Counted from the first letter of the stretch, positions 20,129 through 32,028 are shown. The stretch: DNA of 64,000 bases from Richelia intracellularis HH01 (GCF_000350105.1 NZ_CAIY01000005.1:1-64000); one strand, 5' to 3'. Numbers and translations are program-made. Notes: generated from the letters alone by a model not told the origin.

Positions 20129-21967
20129 GTGCATTCACGAAGTGTCTCTCCAAGAGAAACAGGTTATTCTATCGGTGCTTCATCTGCTGAGCATCAAAGC
20201 CAAACCCTAGTGTCTTCATCGTCAATTATGACACCAAAACGTGTATCCGGTGGTTTTGCCCTAATGGATAGCCTTAAACGGCATGGGGTGGAATGTATAT
20301 TCGGTTATCCTGGCGGTGCGATTTTACCTGTTTATGATGAATTATATTCATTTGAGGCAACTGGAAGTATCAAACACATTTTGGTAAGACATGAACAAGG
20401 CGCTTCCCATGCAGCAGATGGTTATGCCCGCGCCACAGGTAAAGTAGGAGTGTGTTTTGGTACCTCTGGCCCAGGGGCCACTAATCTAGTTACAGGTATT
20501 GCTACAGCTTATATGGATTCTATCCCCATTGTTGTCGTTACTGGACAGGTTCCAAGGGCTGCAATTGGTACGGATGCATTTCAAGAAACAGATATTTATG
20601 GTATAACGCTTCCTATTGTTAAGCATTCCTATGTTGTACGGAATTCACAAGATATAGCAAATATTGTAGCTGAAGCTTTCCATATTGCTAGCACAGGCCG
20701 CCCAGGTCCAGTATTAATTGATATACCTAAGGATGTTGCTTTGGAGGAATTTGACTACATACCTGTGGAACCTGGTTTGGTGAAATTACCAGGGTATCAC
20801 TTTATAGTCAAAGGAAATCCCAAACAAATAAGTGCAGCCTTACATTTAATCAAAGAGAGCCATCGACCACTATTATATGTTGGAGGTGGTGTGATTACGG
20901 CTAATGCTCATGAAGAAATCAAAGCGCTGGCAGAGCTGTTTAATATTCCTGTCACTACAACTTTGATGGGTCTTGGTGCTTTTGAAGAACTTCATCCCCT
21001 ATCCCTAGGTATGTTGGGTATGCATGGTACGGCATATGCAAATTTTGCTGTTAGCGATTGTGATCTACTAATTTGTGTAGGTGCAAGGTTTGATGATCGT
21101 GTTACAGGGAAGTTAGATGAATTTGCTTCCTTTGCTAAAGTTATCCATATTGACATTGATCCGGCAGAAGTAGGTAAAAACCGCGTTCCAGATGTGCCTA
21201 TTGTGGGTGATGTTAAAAATGTTCTAACAGATATGTTAAACTGCTGCCAAGAAACAGAATTCCTTGCTAATCCTAATCAGACTCAAGAGTGGTTAGCTTC
21301 AATTCACTCCTGGAAAAAAGATTACCCCCTAATTATACCACAAAAGCATGATACAATTTCCCCCCAAGAGGTAATTGCAGAAGTTGGACTTCAAGCTCCT
21401 CACGCCTACTACACTACAGATGTGGGTCAGCATCAAATGTGGGCAGCTCAGTTCTTAAAAAATGGTCCCCGGCGCTGGATTTCTAGTGCAGGCTTGGGTA
21501 CTATGGGCTTTGGCTTACCCGCTGCCATGGGTGTGAAGGTAGCACGTCCTGAGGATGAAGTTATTTGTATTAGTGGGGATGCTAGTTTCCAAATGTGTCT
21601 GCAAGAATTGGGGACTTTGGCACAGTATAGTATTAATGTAAAAACTGTCATTATTAATAATGGTTGGCAGGGGATGGTGCGTCAATGGCAACAAGCATTT
21701 TATGGTAAACGTTATTCTTGTTCTAATATGGAATTAGGAATGCCAGATATTGAACTGTTGACCAGAGCTTACGGTATTAAAGGCATAGTAGTTAAATTGC
21801 GGGAAGAATTATCTGACGCAATTACGCAAATGCTGACTTCTGATTGCCCTGTAATTTTGAATGTTTATGTCACAAGGGATGAGAATTGCTATCCTATGGT
21901 AGCTCCTGGTAAAAGTAATTCTCAAATGTTGGGTTTAGCCAAGAAAGAACATAAGGCAAATACATGA
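20129..21967 (+). CDS. ilvB: Acetolactate synthase large subunit
   Basis: This TPP-dependent enzyme joins two pyruvates (or pyruvate and 2-oxobutyrate) in valine, leucine and isoleucine synthesis. The start is GTG at 20129 with TGAGG about ten bases upstream, giving 612 aa; the first 35 residues are a poorly conserved extension common in cyanobacteria. The catalytic Glu is in [18 protein letters not shown], following [16 protein letters not shown]. The TPP/Mg site is [15 protein letters not shown] with the Asn in [13 protein letters not shown]. The full three-domain length is present. The regulatory small subunit is not in this window. Confidence 0.97.
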   Translation: MHSRSVSPRETGYSIGASSAEHQSQTLVSSSSIMTPKRVSGGFALMDSLKRHGVECIFGYPGGAILPVYDELYSFEATGSIKHILVRHEQGASHAADGYARATGKVGVCFGTSGPGATNLVTGIATAYMDSIPIVVVTGQVPRAAIGTDAFQETDIYGITLPIVKHSYVVRNSQDIANIVAEAFHIASTGRPGPVLIDIPKDVALEEFDYIPVEPGLVKLPGYHFIVKGNPKQISAALHLIKESHRPLLYVGGGVITANAHEEIKALAELFNIPVTTTLMGLGAFEELHPLSLGMLGMHGTAYANFAVSDCDLLICVGARFDDRVTGKLDEFASFAKVIHIDIDPAEVGKNRVPDVPIVGDVKNVLTDMLNCCQETEFLANPNQTQEWLASIHSWKKDYPLIIPQKHDTISPQEVIAEVGLQAPHAYYTTDVGQHQMWAAQFLKNGPRRWISSAGLGTMGFGLPAAMGVKVARPEDEVICISGDASFQMCLQELGTLAQYSINVKTVIINNGWQGMVRQWQQAFYGKRYSCSNMELGMPDIELLTRAYGIKGIVVKLREELSDAITQMLTSDCPVILNVYVTRDENCYPMVAPGKSNSQMLGLAKKEHKANT

Positions 21968-22051
21968 CTTTTACATTATAGTAACTGTGATGCAAAAAAC
22001 TCTCATCGCAATAGTTCTGATCCGGAGTGCGGTGCTAAGTTATAGTAAGAA

Positions 22052-22085
22052 CTTAAAACCCATGGTGATAACCATGGGTTTTAAG
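22052..22085. terminator. Bidirectional terminator hairpin
   Basis: A perfect 15-bp stem (CTTAAAACCCATGGT and its inverse) encloses a 4-base loop GATA. It lies 85 bp after ilvB and just beyond the 3' end of the convergent envelope-protein gene, so it can end transcription in both directions. The arms carry an A4 and a T4 run but no long T-tail. Confidence 0.75.
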
Positions 22086-22117
22086 GGATAAAAGAAAGAA
22101 ATCTATTAGCAACTTTT

Positions 22118-23422
22118 CTATCTAGAGGCTACTTGTGAGACTCTCCAAATATCTTGATTATGATCGCCAAAAACCACAGGTCTGTCTGCATTTATTGCAG
22201 CTACTGTTTTGCCATTATCAGAAACGGTAACTAAAGGCCATTCCTCTTGACCTAATTCTCCTGCACGAAACATTACTTTTGTGGGTTGAGCTTTGCTCCA
22301 ACCTAATAATACTGCCATCTTATGGTGTTCATCTTCCTTTTGGCTTGGAGCAATAGTATTAATACTATTGTTTTCTTTGTCCCAAATTACAGCACTATCA
22401 GTGGCATCAGATGTATTCATAAGCCCTTGAAATTGTCTGGTCAAAAAACGACAACCATCTTTTGACCAACTAACAGGTACAAATATCTCAATTGTGCCTT
22501 TAGGTATATAGTCGGCTGTGGTTGTGTTAACTTTTAGCAAGGGTTCCTTAATCTTGGAAGTAGATTTGAGTACTTTTAATGTTTTTTTCTGTCTATCTTC
22601 AATGAATAACACGCTGGTGACACGAGTATTATTCATTTTTGGCTCTACTAGTAACTGTATGCGGCTATACACTGCATAGCGAACATCAGGTGAAATGACC
22701 GGCGTACTTCTATAATAAAACATACCTGAATTACCCTTTGAGGAAATAGCCTCTTGGGTAGAGAGAATCCATTTCCAAGGAATAGGATGAGGGCTAGCAA
22801 TAGGATCTTCTTGGTTTTCTAATTGAGTCTCATTTAATTCCTTTACCACTTTCATCTTTTGAGCTTTGGGTAAGGGTTTACCTTCAGCTGATGCTATTGA
22901 TAAATTAATAGCTTTTTTATTATAATCTCTCAACCATTTTTGTACTAATTTATCTTGTACTTTTGCATATTGACTAGATGGTGCTGTAAATATAGGTAAT
23001 AAGTCTGAAGTAAAAGAATGTCCTGTATGATTCCTGCTCAAGGGCCTTGATTGGCTTGCTAAAAAATCAACGGCATATGCTTGTATTGATGGTGTTTGAC
23101 GTAATGCAGCTATTGCCATGTTCTCAGCCAGTTCTAATCTTTGCAGTTGAATTTTTCTCAAAGCTGCTGATGAAGATAGTGAGTAGTTCAATCCCCTTGT
23201 AACTTTTGCCTCAACAATGAAGTCAAATTTTAATTCCCCAGCAGTTGACACAACTACTGAGTTAGATAATCCCTCTGCTAAAGCATTTTTTTTCGCTTTT
23301 GACTGTCCCATATGAGTGAAGCCTGAAACTAATAACAAGGGTGCTAAAAGTAGCATGATCACAGAGTAATCAAAGAATGATTGCACCCTGAACCATCCTG
23401 AAAATAAAGGGGATTTAGACAT
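22118..23422 (-). CDS. Anchored envelope protein of unknown function
   Basis: I place the start at the ATG at 23422 (434 aa), because AGAGGG stands seven bases upstream; the frame runs 36 codons further but the extra part lacks such support. A hydrophobic helix at about 16-36 (YSVIMLLLAPLLLVSGFTHM) acts as signal anchor. The rest is a large extracytoplasmic domain. Its C-terminal half has repeating W/D patterns such as YRSTPVISPDVRYAVYSRIQ, PVSWSKDGCRFLTRQFQG and VTVSDNGKTVAAINADRPVV, suggesting a beta-propeller of TolB/WD40-like type. No catalytic motif is visible. It is convergent with ilvB. Confidence 0.65.
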   Translation of the reverse strand: MSKSPLFSGWFRVQSFFDYSVIMLLLAPLLLVSGFTHMGQSKAKKNALAEGLSNSVVVSTAGELKFDFIVEAKVTRGLNYSLSSSAALRKIQLQRLELAENMAIAALRQTPSIQAYAVDFLASQSRPLSRNHTGHSFTSDLLPIFTAPSSQYAKVQDKLVQKWLRDYNKKAINLSIASAEGKPLPKAQKMKVVKELNETQLENQEDPIASPHPIPWKWILSTQEAISSKGNSGMFYYRSTPVISPDVRYAVYSRIQLLVEPKMNNTRVTSVLFIEDRQKKTLKVLKSTSKIKEPLLKVNTTTADYIPKGTIEIFVPVSWSKDGCRFLTRQFQGLMNTSDATDSAVIWDKENNSINTIAPSQKEDEHHKMAVLLGWSKAQPTKVMFRAGELGQEEWPLVTVSDNGKTVAAINADRPVVFGDHNQDIWRVSQVASR

Positions 23423-25039
23423 TGTTTGACCCTCTAGAAAGCCGTGAGTGTAAGGAGGTGCGTCTATGAGAAAGCAAAAGCAGGCAATGAATAATATGTA
23501 TAATAGGTAACTATAACTACTGATTGACAAATATAGTGCTCTTTTATAAAAATGACGTGATTCTTAAGATACCTATCATTGGCCAATAGTTATAATGAAA
23601 ACCCCTAATCATCTTGTTTCATCGAATCCTAAGGAGACTACTACTCTATAGTTGATTAGTATTAGACATATTAACTTGTGTATGAGTTTTATATTTCGAT
23701 TTAACTAAGAGTACTACAGACTAATTGGAGTACTTCCAACAAATATAAAATTAGTAGAAACAAGAGCAAGATTTGAATTTAACTGTTTAGTTACCAGATT
23801 ATGGTACATTAGTTGACTTGTTTACTTCCTTCAAACAAATACTAACGCTATAAATAATGTCAGAAGGAATCACCATGTTAATAATGTAGCTACTCAATTA
23901 CTGGAATTTAGTTAACCATGATAAATACTTATACTTGGAACAACCTGAATCCCACTTACTTTACCGACCATAACAGTTAGCCCCTGAATTTTGACCTACC
24001 AGAATAAGAGTCGCAAGCATTCTATTGGTTTTGTGTGAGTAGTTATATAATTTATCTCATACCCCATGAAGATCTAAATAAGAATCACTATGGCAATACG
24101 AAAATAATAGTAATTAAAACAACTGAATTTCAACAACAGTCTTGACTAACATTAACTGTTAACCTACTATTAACATCGCATTATAACTTGATGAGTTGCA
24201 TTTTTCACTTTCTTATACAAAAGAAATAGTTATGTGCTTTTGAGGTGTTGAGTAGAGCTGACATTTAGTATACTACCAATATTATTACTTTTAAGGAAAA
24301 AATAGAGAAGTATATTTAATTAGACCCACTAATGAAAGATCTTGTACATTTTTTATTTGCAGCTTGTTTCTCCCGATAAGTTAGGGTTTCTATCTAAGTA
24401 GAGTGATAAGATAGCCAGGAAACAGAGATTCGGGTGGAAGTCTCCAAAAAAAAAGCCAGATAACTGATTATGATGTGAATTTTTTACATGTTTTTTTGAC
24501 CTAAAAACATGTAAAAAAGAGGTATATATGGACTATCTTCAACTGCGTTGAGAGTAATTTACTTGACTAAACAAGTCCAAAATAAATAGAGATGATTTCA
24601 TAAGGAATAAATGAGACCTGGAATTTAGGCTAAAATTTCAGTTTACTCCCAACCTGCTCATAATTACTTGGAGCTTGAAAACTAGATGTAAAATATCGGA
24701 GATAATCAATAATATTTGACATATACTTAATTTTTATGTTTTTATTAAACTTAATTGTAATGAAAACTAAAATAAACAATTCAAAAATTTTTATTGTTAA
24801 CATTATTACCTCATCATTAATTATACTACAGGATGTTGTAATATACATATGAAAAATGGTTTTAACAAACTCTAATAATACAAGTAACTACTCGTGAATT
24901 TTTGACAAAACTGAATTAGTTTTAATACTAGTAGAGATAGATATATTGATATATCCAAATCCTCAATTTGAAGTGATTTCTCCACCACAATAATAGTGGC
25001 TGTAATATTCGTGGTTTATTCTGTAAATCCATCCAGTCT
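23423..25039. other. Intergenic spacer
   Basis: About 1.6 kb with no supported gene. The plus strand at about 23935-24120 has short coding-looking pieces (for example TWNNLNPTYFTDHNS) broken by stops, perhaps a remnant. A 72-codon minus-strand frame at 24630-24848 is not convincing. A strong hairpin at 24480-24518 is listed separately. Confidence 0.4.
24480..24518. repeat. Strong 16-bp hairpin
   Basis: TTTTTTACATGTTTTT (24480-24495) pairs perfectly with AAAAACATGTAAAAAA (24503-24518) around a 7-base loop. The stem begins with T6 and ends with A6, so it could serve as a terminator in either direction. No gene now ends next to it: the nearest plus-strand gene end is more than 2 kb away. Confidence 0.75.
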
Positions 25040-26035
25040 ATGAAAGTTGTATTTTTCGGTACTCCTAAGTTTGCTGTTCCTACTTTAGATAAATTACTGA
25101 GTCATCCAAAATTTGAGGTAGTAGCAGTTATAACTCAACCAGACAAACCCAAGGGAAGAGGAAAACAATTAATTTCTCCACCTGTAAAAAGCTTTGCCAT
25201 GAGTCATAATTTGCCTGTATTACAACCCCAAAGACTAAAAAAAGATACAGATATCTTAATTCAACTACAAGCCAGTAGTGCAGATGTATTTGTTGTAGTA
25301 GCCTATGGGCAAATTCTATCTTCGCAGATTTTAGATATACCCATATTAGGATGTATTAATATTCATGGCTCAATTTTACCTCAGTATCGTGGAGCAGCAC
25401 CAATTCAATGGAGTATTTGTGATGGCAAACAGGAAACAGGCATTACTACCATGTTAATGGATGCAGGCATGGATACAGGGGCAATACTATTAATGGAAAA
25501 AACAACTATTGGTTTATTGGATAATGCCCATGATGTGGCTGAAAGGCTAGCAAGCCTTGGTGCAGACTTGTTGATAGAAACATTAGTAAGGTTAGAACAA
25601 GGGAAAATTAAAGCCATAACCCAAGATGATACAGCTGCAACCTATGCATCTTTAATTAAGAAAGAAGATTACCAATTAGATTGGTCACAAACTGCTATTA
25701 CTATTCATAATAGAATTCGTGGGTTCTATCCTAGCTGTGTTACTGGTTTTCGTCATCAAAGCTTGAAAGTAATGTCTACAGTTCCAATTGGCTCCAGCTA
25801 TTGGAACCTTTTACCACCAAGGTTACAAGGGCTTGAACGCAAAATTCCAGATTTATCAATCTTGTCTGGTACTACAGGAGAAATAGTCAAAATTGTCAAG
25901 GGTGTTGGTGCAATTGTTCAGACTGGTGAGGGCTTACTATTGCTTCAACAATTACAAGTAGCTGGAAAACGTCCTCTATCAGGATGGGATTTTGTAAATG
26001 GTATGCGGCTACAAGTAGGAGAAATTTTAGGGTAA
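25040..26035 (+). CDS. fmt: Methionyl-tRNA formyltransferase
   Basis: A 331-aa enzyme that formylates initiator Met-tRNA with 10-formyl-tetrahydrofolate. The N-terminal Rossmann-like catalytic domain begins MKVVFFGTPKFAVPTLDKLL. The folate and catalytic site carries Asn and His in INIHGSILPQYRGAAPIQWS and the catalytic Asp in MDAGMDTGAILL. The C-terminal tRNA-binding domain (about 205-331) includes RIRGFYPSCVTGF. It has ATG start and usual length, and is intact. It stands alone; the deformylase gene often found beside fmt is not in the window. Confidence 0.96.
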   Translation: MKVVFFGTPKFAVPTLDKLLSHPKFEVVAVITQPDKPKGRGKQLISPPVKSFAMSHNLPVLQPQRLKKDTDILIQLQASSADVFVVVAYGQILSSQILDIPILGCINIHGSILPQYRGAAPIQWSICDGKQETGITTMLMDAGMDTGAILLMEKTTIGLLDNAHDVAERLASLGADLLIETLVRLEQGKIKAITQDDTAATYASLIKKEDYQLDWSQTAITIHNRIRGFYPSCVTGFRHQSLKVMSTVPIGSSYWNLLPPRLQGLERKIPDLSILSGTTGEIVKIVKGVGAIVQTGEGLLLLQQLQVAGKRPLSGWDFVNGMRLQVGEILG

Positions 26036-26057
26036 AATGCACATGCACTAGTACAAC

Positions 26058-26084
26058 ATAGTAAACATAAGACTACTATTTTTT
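26058..26084 (+). terminator. Weak Rho-independent terminator after fmt
   Basis: ATAGTA and TACTAT form a 6-bp AT-rich stem with a 10-base loop, followed directly by TTTTTT. It starts 23 bp after the fmt stop codon. The stem is weak, so the call is tentative. Confidence 0.45.
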
Positions 26085-27119
26085 CTTTCTTTGATAAACA
26101 AGGGTAAATTCCTCTATTATTTGTCACTTGTTCAGAGTAACTAATGCAGTAACCACCGCCTCAAGTGTTTTATATTCTAGTGATAAATTCTTGTGGAAGT
26201 ATAGTACCAATAAAGTAGGGGATGGTAAGTGTAAAGGTAAAAGCTAATATAGTTTTTATCAATATATAAAGCTTAGTCAACGGCCCATCATTATCAGCTA
26301 TAGCTATACTATTTTGTATATCTAATTGTTATTTAACAATTGACTGATTGAAATGAAACCTTATATTCAAAATACACTAATTCTTGAATCTGTTAATGGG
26401 TAAAGACATTATAAGTTTTCTTTTAATATCTTTTGCTGATGATATAGCACTACCATCACTTCACTTAAAAAGTATATTGTTTTATAATTTACTACATATT
26501 TTTACGGGATGGTATAGATCATAATTATTAGAATTAAATATCATTTTTATTACCGTAAAAATCAGAAAAGTAATACTTAAATAGTATTTTTAGATAGCTG
26601 AGATATTATAATAGCTTTTCAGTATTTTTAAATAAAGGTTTATAAATTTTTAAGTAAGATGAATTTAGAAAATATCCATAATAAAATTTGCTACTGTTAT
26701 GAACAAGTATTAGCAAATACACTGGATAATATTTGTGGTATGCAAATAGATATTTAAGTTAGCTACTTAATAGATTAAAAAAAATACCATAGTTAATTCA
26801 TAATTCCGAGATAGACTTGGTTGATGATAATCGAACTAATAGTTTTGATAAGTATTATCCTTGCTGTTTTTATTTGATTAAAGCAGTAAGTATGACAAGC
26901 TATATAAATAAATATAGCCACAGAATTTAAACTTGATCAACTAAATGATTTAATAAGAACTTAATTAGAAGACTAATTGACTTGAATTAATACCAAAATG
27001 ATAGATATAAGATTATTTTCTGTGAGTTAATTCTTGCAGCCTAATTCCTTAATTAGAATCTCCCTAGCCTAGGATTATTAATATAGTTAAGTTTCAATTA
27101 AATAGGTTATTAATTACTC

Positions 27120-27159
27120 AAAAGCAAGGCATAGTTTTAGAATACCATGCCTTGCTTTT
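27120..27159. terminator. Orphan terminator-like hairpin
   Basis: AAAAGCAAGGCAT (27120-27132) pairs perfectly with ATGCCTTGCTTTT (27147-27159). The 13-bp stem has a GC-rich middle and ends in four T, the form of a Rho-independent terminator usable both ways. No gene ends within 1 kb on either side, so it probably marks the end of a gene now lost. Confidence 0.7.
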
Positions 27160-27450
27160 ATTGATTGGAAGTCAAAGATAGGCTAAAATAATTAATTTCA
27201 TATCAAACGTAAAATTAATTCTGATTATATTAGAATTGATTTTACTGAAAATAAGCTGTTAAAAGCTAGAATATGTTGCAGATAATTCAGATACAAACGG
27301 AATAACAAAAATCCTTTTAGTAATTATATCTAATCGTAACAAGCAGCTCTAATAGAATAGATCTACTTAAATATAAATATTGTCAAAGCTAATGTAAAAA
27401 CTAATAGCCTTATAAAGCATTACACTCAAATTATTAACTTAACTGAATAG

Positions 27451-27501
27451 AAAATTAAATAATAATTAGCTAATTTATTCAGATAATTATTATTTAATTT
27501 T
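27451..27501. repeat. 18-bp AT-only inverted repeat
   Basis: AAAATTAAATAATAATTA (27451-27468) and its perfect inverse at 27484-27501 flank a 15-base spacer. The arms are wholly A/T, which lowers the significance, but an 18-bp perfect match is still notable. There is no associated gene. Confidence 0.6.
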
Positions 27502-28849
27502 AAGTAGGAAGTCTGCCTACAAAAGTTTTTACTATTAATATATATATTTTCATTTCATCATTAAACATATAATTCTAATTATATGTTTTTTCTACCGTTA
27601 TAGGTAATCTTTAGGAAAAACTTGAAATTCAGCATCAAAATAATTCAAACTTATACCACTTTTGCTTAATCAAATTGTTGAGTATGTACCACCAATATTT
27701 TATCTTGTTCGCTTAAGAGGAATTTAACTGGAATATACCAGATTTAACATCTTACTTATCACATTATTTTAATTATTAGTCTTAAGCATAATCTGAAGTA
27801 GTAGTTAACAAGATTAACAATTATAAAATTGAGCTTTCAATTACTTCTACCTCCTAAAATAATAATTAAAAAATAGGTAATAGATATTATAATTATGTAC
27901 CGATAACCGTTATTATAAATTCTAATATTAATAATTTTCACTAGTATAATATAGCAAATGTTAATTTTTAGATAAGTATACTGATGTTGAAATGTTATAA
28001 ATATATAGAAATCAAAGGTTCAGAGCTCACCCACTTGAAAATTAACCTGCTTAATTTATTCTCCATTACATCTTATATCAATATTACAAGTCAAGCACTT
28101 AAAACCAGATAAGAATACAATAATAGAACTAATATGGTTAGCTTCAATGTGATAATAAACATATGGGGCTTTCACTATCTTACTGATAAAGATTTAGTAT
28201 TTATTATTGTTATTGTAAAAAGTAATTTCTCAATTGGATACTCCAGGATTAGCTGATAAATAGAATACACCTGTATAATTTAACTGATAATTATTTTTAG
28301 TATGGGATGCTGTTAGAGATAAGTAATATTTTACCTGGGAATAATATAGCCCCAATTTCAACTTCTAGGAGTAGTCTCCAATCTGCGATTACTCTTTTGT
28401 GTACAGGCCTACATCTTTATGACGTTCTCAAAGCTATCAGAAAAATTTCTTGACTGAAAATCAGGAATATAGTGTCAGCATTGAATCTAACATCCTTTAG
28501 TGATAAAAGAAACACAATGTATAGAAAATAGTGAATCAAGCCAGCTTAAACACTTGATTAATTTAATTTTTCCTGAGACATATCAAGCTCTTACCGTTAT
28601 AGTATCTTATACTTGCTTATTAGTTTAAATTGGACTTAACACCGTGTAACAATGATAAACAGTTCAAAAAAATACTTACAAATATAATACATGCTGAGAA
28701 AGTTCAATGTTTCTATTTAAATCACACCCTGATATTGATGTATGGCAGGGGAGTATATAATTTTATATATTTGTCTAGGCCAAAGTTGATTTTAAAAACT
28801 TATAAACTAAAGTCTGACAGTAACTTTTGACTTGACACTGATGATACTA

Positions 28850-29069
28850 GCTCTGAACGGCAATATCATAGTCTTCTCCCTGTATTTGCAAGGTATTCTA
28901 TGCATCTAGGCCCAGTCCATTTCAAAAAGGAAAAATACAGTGCCCAGGACAGCCCCTCTTCGCCCATCAAATCTATAGTCAGTAAAACTCCATTAATGAT
29001 TACATAATTGACTAAATGCTTTTTAAGTCTTTCCAAACCATAGGTATTAAATTCCTGGCATTTTTGCAT
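28850..29069 (-). pseudogene. 2TM-domain protein, frameshifted remnant
   Basis: The minus strand from ATG 29069 reads a helix, LERLKKHLVNYVIINGVLLT, and DLMGEEGLSWALYFSFLKW, the typical 2TM-domain layout of two hydrophobic helices. After this Trp the family motif continues only in another frame: GLGLDA, then a TAG where Trp is expected, then NTLQIQGEDYDIAVQS, matching the usual 'WGxGLxxHAWNT' ending. So there is one frameshift and one nonsense mutation near the C-terminus. The protein family is a small membrane protein of unknown role. I consider this a pseudogene. Confidence 0.6.
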
Positions 29070-30585
29070 TTACCCTTTTTGTTCCAGCTATTCCTATTGA
29101 GCTATTTGTAAAGACCCTGGAGAAATATTCAACTACGATTTGATTTTTAATAACTGCTGATATGAAAAGTCCTTGTCTGTAACATCAATTTGGTATGTAG
29201 TTGCTAGTTGCAAAATTTGTTAGATATCTTATTGATGATAAGAATAGATTGTATTATTTGCCAGATTATTTGACCTTCCTATATTCTACTATCTAGAGAA
29301 TAAAATTAAAAGAAGATCAAATTAATTTCTAAGATTAATATACTAACAAATACATTATATATGAATAAATTTTTACTAATGGAATATACATAACAAATTA
29401 TACATTACTTAATAATAAACTTATCTTAATACACATTTATAAGTTATTGTTTTATATATGCAGTGTAGATTGCATTACAATTCTGTTATAGATATTTTTT
29501 TAGTCTACCTTAGCTATTAATTCATACTTAACTTGAATATAATTAGTTGATTAAGCAGCAATATAAGTTGCTTTCAATTATTGATATTACTTGCCAAACT
29601 ATCAAAAAATGTATGCAAGTCTGGAAATAAATAAGGCATATTTTTCTTTTGTCACATTGCTCATATAAATCTAACTATAACTCCTTCAAAAGATATGGAT
29701 ATAATATGTTTAAAAAGTAATTAGAGGTGCTAAGTTATTTTAACCATCTCGCTCTGACAGGATTTGTAGTAGAGGAAATATCTCTAGTATTTAGGTTAGT
29801 AACTCATATTCTCGGAAAAATACATTGAGGTAGTTTTTGAATAAGCCCCCTATGAAATTATCTACTCAAATACTTATTAAGCAAGGTTATTTCTGAGAAT
29901 TCTTAACTCGCATGATAAGTGATTGATCTCCAGAATAATATCCCAAATTATCTGATACAGCTAAAAAATATAACTTAAATTTTCAGGTATCAATCTTAGT
30001 AAACCTTTTATGGTCTTTAACTTCCTTACCATAATTAAAATACAAATGTTGACTGACTACTGCTGCATTTTTATTTTTTACTGTTGATAATTATCTTGAA
30101 TATATTCTCATGTAGTTTCATTTCTTTTTCAATTATGCCTAAGTCTAAAGCCTAAGAGTAAAATGATAAATTTTGGATACAGGAAAACTTTTCGCTAAGT
30201 AAGCAACATTAATTATTTTGGGAAGGTATGGAAGTTTGGGCTGATCAATCAAAAATTATCTAATTTATAATTACTTTTATCTGGTTAAGTTCCAATAATA
30301 TGACTAGCAATTGATTCACAGTGTTAATATTTCATATGATTCGTATAAGTTCAACCTAAACTACTTATGATTATACTGCACTATTTACTATCTCTTGGCA
30401 GTATATTTTTCTTATAAAGTTTTAGAAAAATGGGATTTTGAGAAAAGAAAACTTATCTTTCAGATAACATTATTCTTAGATATTTTTAATAGTATAAATA
30501 GTTATCACTTATGGTGTTATCAAACGTTTGTTTGTAATCGCTATAGAATTTTTTATATTTTCATATTATTAAATACCATAATAAA
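29070..30585. other. Intergenic spacer
   Basis: About 1.5 kb of AT-rich DNA between the 2TM remnant and the end of the polysaccharide cluster. I see no supported gene. A 74-codon plus-strand frame overlapping the end of the polymerase gene looks like chance. Confidence 0.45.
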
Positions 30586-32028
30586 TCACATCAGTTTTTC
30601 TTGCTCTTTAACAAGGTAAAACTGTTGATGCTTATGATACTTCTTTGCAGCCATTCCCATACCCAGAAAACTCCAAAATACTAAACCGGCCAGAGAAATC
30701 ATCAAACTGCTAAAAACTAATTGAAAAATAATTGCTATACTAATTGAGAGGGAAGCGCTAGCGAAGGGATCACTACGCTTTTCCTCTCCTTGTAGTAATT
30801 CATATATTATCAATAAAATTGAGCCGAGATAAGGAATTGCACCAAACCATCCCAGAGCAAAAAAGGTATCGAGAATGCCACTATCTAAGACAATCTGAAT
30901 TAACTTCCCATTTCTATCAATAGTCCAAGTGCCACCAATTCCATTCCCAAAAACTTTAGATAAAGCAATATTGATGTTCTTCTCATAATTATTCAAACGA
31001 TCACTAAAGCTTTGGTCTTGTTCAATATTAGTGAAAGTTCGAAAGCGATTGCTAATACCTTCAGAGAATGGTTTGGTATTTGCTAAAGGTATTACACACA
31101 AAACCATAACTAAAATAGTCACCATCAACCTCATTTGCAGTTTGGGTTTAAGATTAGTTAATAAACAAACTACTCCCACTAACCAGCCACCCCAGGCAGC
31201 ACGTGCCATACTTAGCAAAAAGGCTAAATAACCTGCCACAGAAGCAAATATTCGCAGAAAATTTTGCCTGCTGAACAAAAGTATTAATCCTGCCATTATT
31301 ACTAAGGCAAAAGGACCAGGGGAATTCATAGTACTCCACACTCTAATCCCCAATGGTTCAGGATATCCAAAAGTGTTAAGCCTAGTTTGTATTAACCAAA
31401 ATTTATCCCATTCTGGTGCAATCAAATACTGAAAGATACCGTATATTCCTGTTATTAATACAGCCCAAGTAAATACATTTTGAATGTTGCACCGATATTG
31501 AAGATAATTACGCCAATTGACAAAAAGATGGAAGCCGAACAAAATTGGCGTTAGCCAATCGAGTATAGTTCGAATAACTAAAATCTTATCAAAATAAATT
31601 AGCCCTACTAAAAAACCATAAAATACACTAAAAATTGCTATTACGAAGGGAAAACCACCCATATGGTAGGACCTAGGTAGGTACTTAATAAAGGTAATAC
31701 CAGTAATTAAAGTGACTAAAAAGGGAGCAAGGAGAATAATGTTCGGGTCTACCCAACCACTTCGATAATCCACAAGACGACGAACCAAAGGAGTTAGGAA
31801 CCAAATCCACCAAGTGAAGCCTAAATATAAAAGTGGATAACGCCAATATAAAAATACGCCTACAATAAATGCTACTAAAGGGAAGGCTGGACGAATAATA
31901 TTCCCAACCCCAATAATAATACAAGTAGTAGTAAACAGAATTAAAGCACCAATAGCTAACCATCCTAAAGTCGATGGTTTTTCTTGCTGGTCAGTATTTG
32001 CATTCGGGCGACTTAGAAAAATGGCCAT
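30586..32028 (-). CDS. O-antigen polymerase/ligase-like membrane protein (HEP cluster)
   Basis: A 480-aa polytopic protein with about ten hydrophobic helices, starting WLAIGALILFTTTCIIIGVG. The large periplasmic loop between the later helices holds RFRTFTNIEQDQSFSDRLNN and FGNGIGGTWTIDRNGKL, the pattern of Wzy/WaaL-type polymerases ('R-x-D' and 'GxGxG' regions). In a Wzy-dependent pathway it would polymerise repeat units at the outer face of the inner membrane. It is the last gene of the minus-strand polysaccharide cluster. The frame appears intact. Confidence 0.75.
   Translation of the reverse strand: MAIFLSRPNANTDQQEKPSTLGWLAIGALILFTTTCIIIGVGNIIRPAFPLVAFIVGVFLYWRYPLLYLGFTWWIWFLTPLVRRLVDYRSGWVDPNIILLAPFLVTLITGITFIKYLPRSYHMGGFPFVIAIFSVFYGFLVGLIYFDKILVIRTILDWLTPILFGFHLFVNWRNYLQYRCNIQNVFTWAVLITGIYGIFQYLIAPEWDKFWLIQTRLNTFGYPEPLGIRVWSTMNSPGPFALVIMAGLILLFSRQNFLRIFASVAGYLAFLLSMARAAWGGWLVGVVCLLTNLKPKLQMRLMVTILVMVLCVIPLANTKPFSEGISNRFRTFTNIEQDQSFSDRLNNYEKNINIALSKVFGNGIGGTWTIDRNGKLIQIVLDSGILDTFFALGWFGAIPYLGSILLIIYELLQGEEKRSDPFASASLSISIAIIFQLVFSSLMISLAGLVFWSFLGMGMAAKKYHKHQQFYLVKEQEKLM

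Larger units (their letters stand above)
26085..28849. other. Long degenerate spacer
   Basis: About 2.8 kb with no intact gene. Two strong hairpins (27120-27159 and 27451-27501) are listed separately. At about 28340-28440 the minus strand has short coding-like text (CRPVHKRVIADWRLLLEVEI) bounded by stops. A plus-strand frame at 28630-28830 shows no protein-like features. Confidence 0.45.

Noticed and set aside
30395-30619. 74-codon plus-strand frame with aromatic-rich text
   Set aside because: It overlaps the 3' end of the polymerase gene and has no start signal or recognisable motif.
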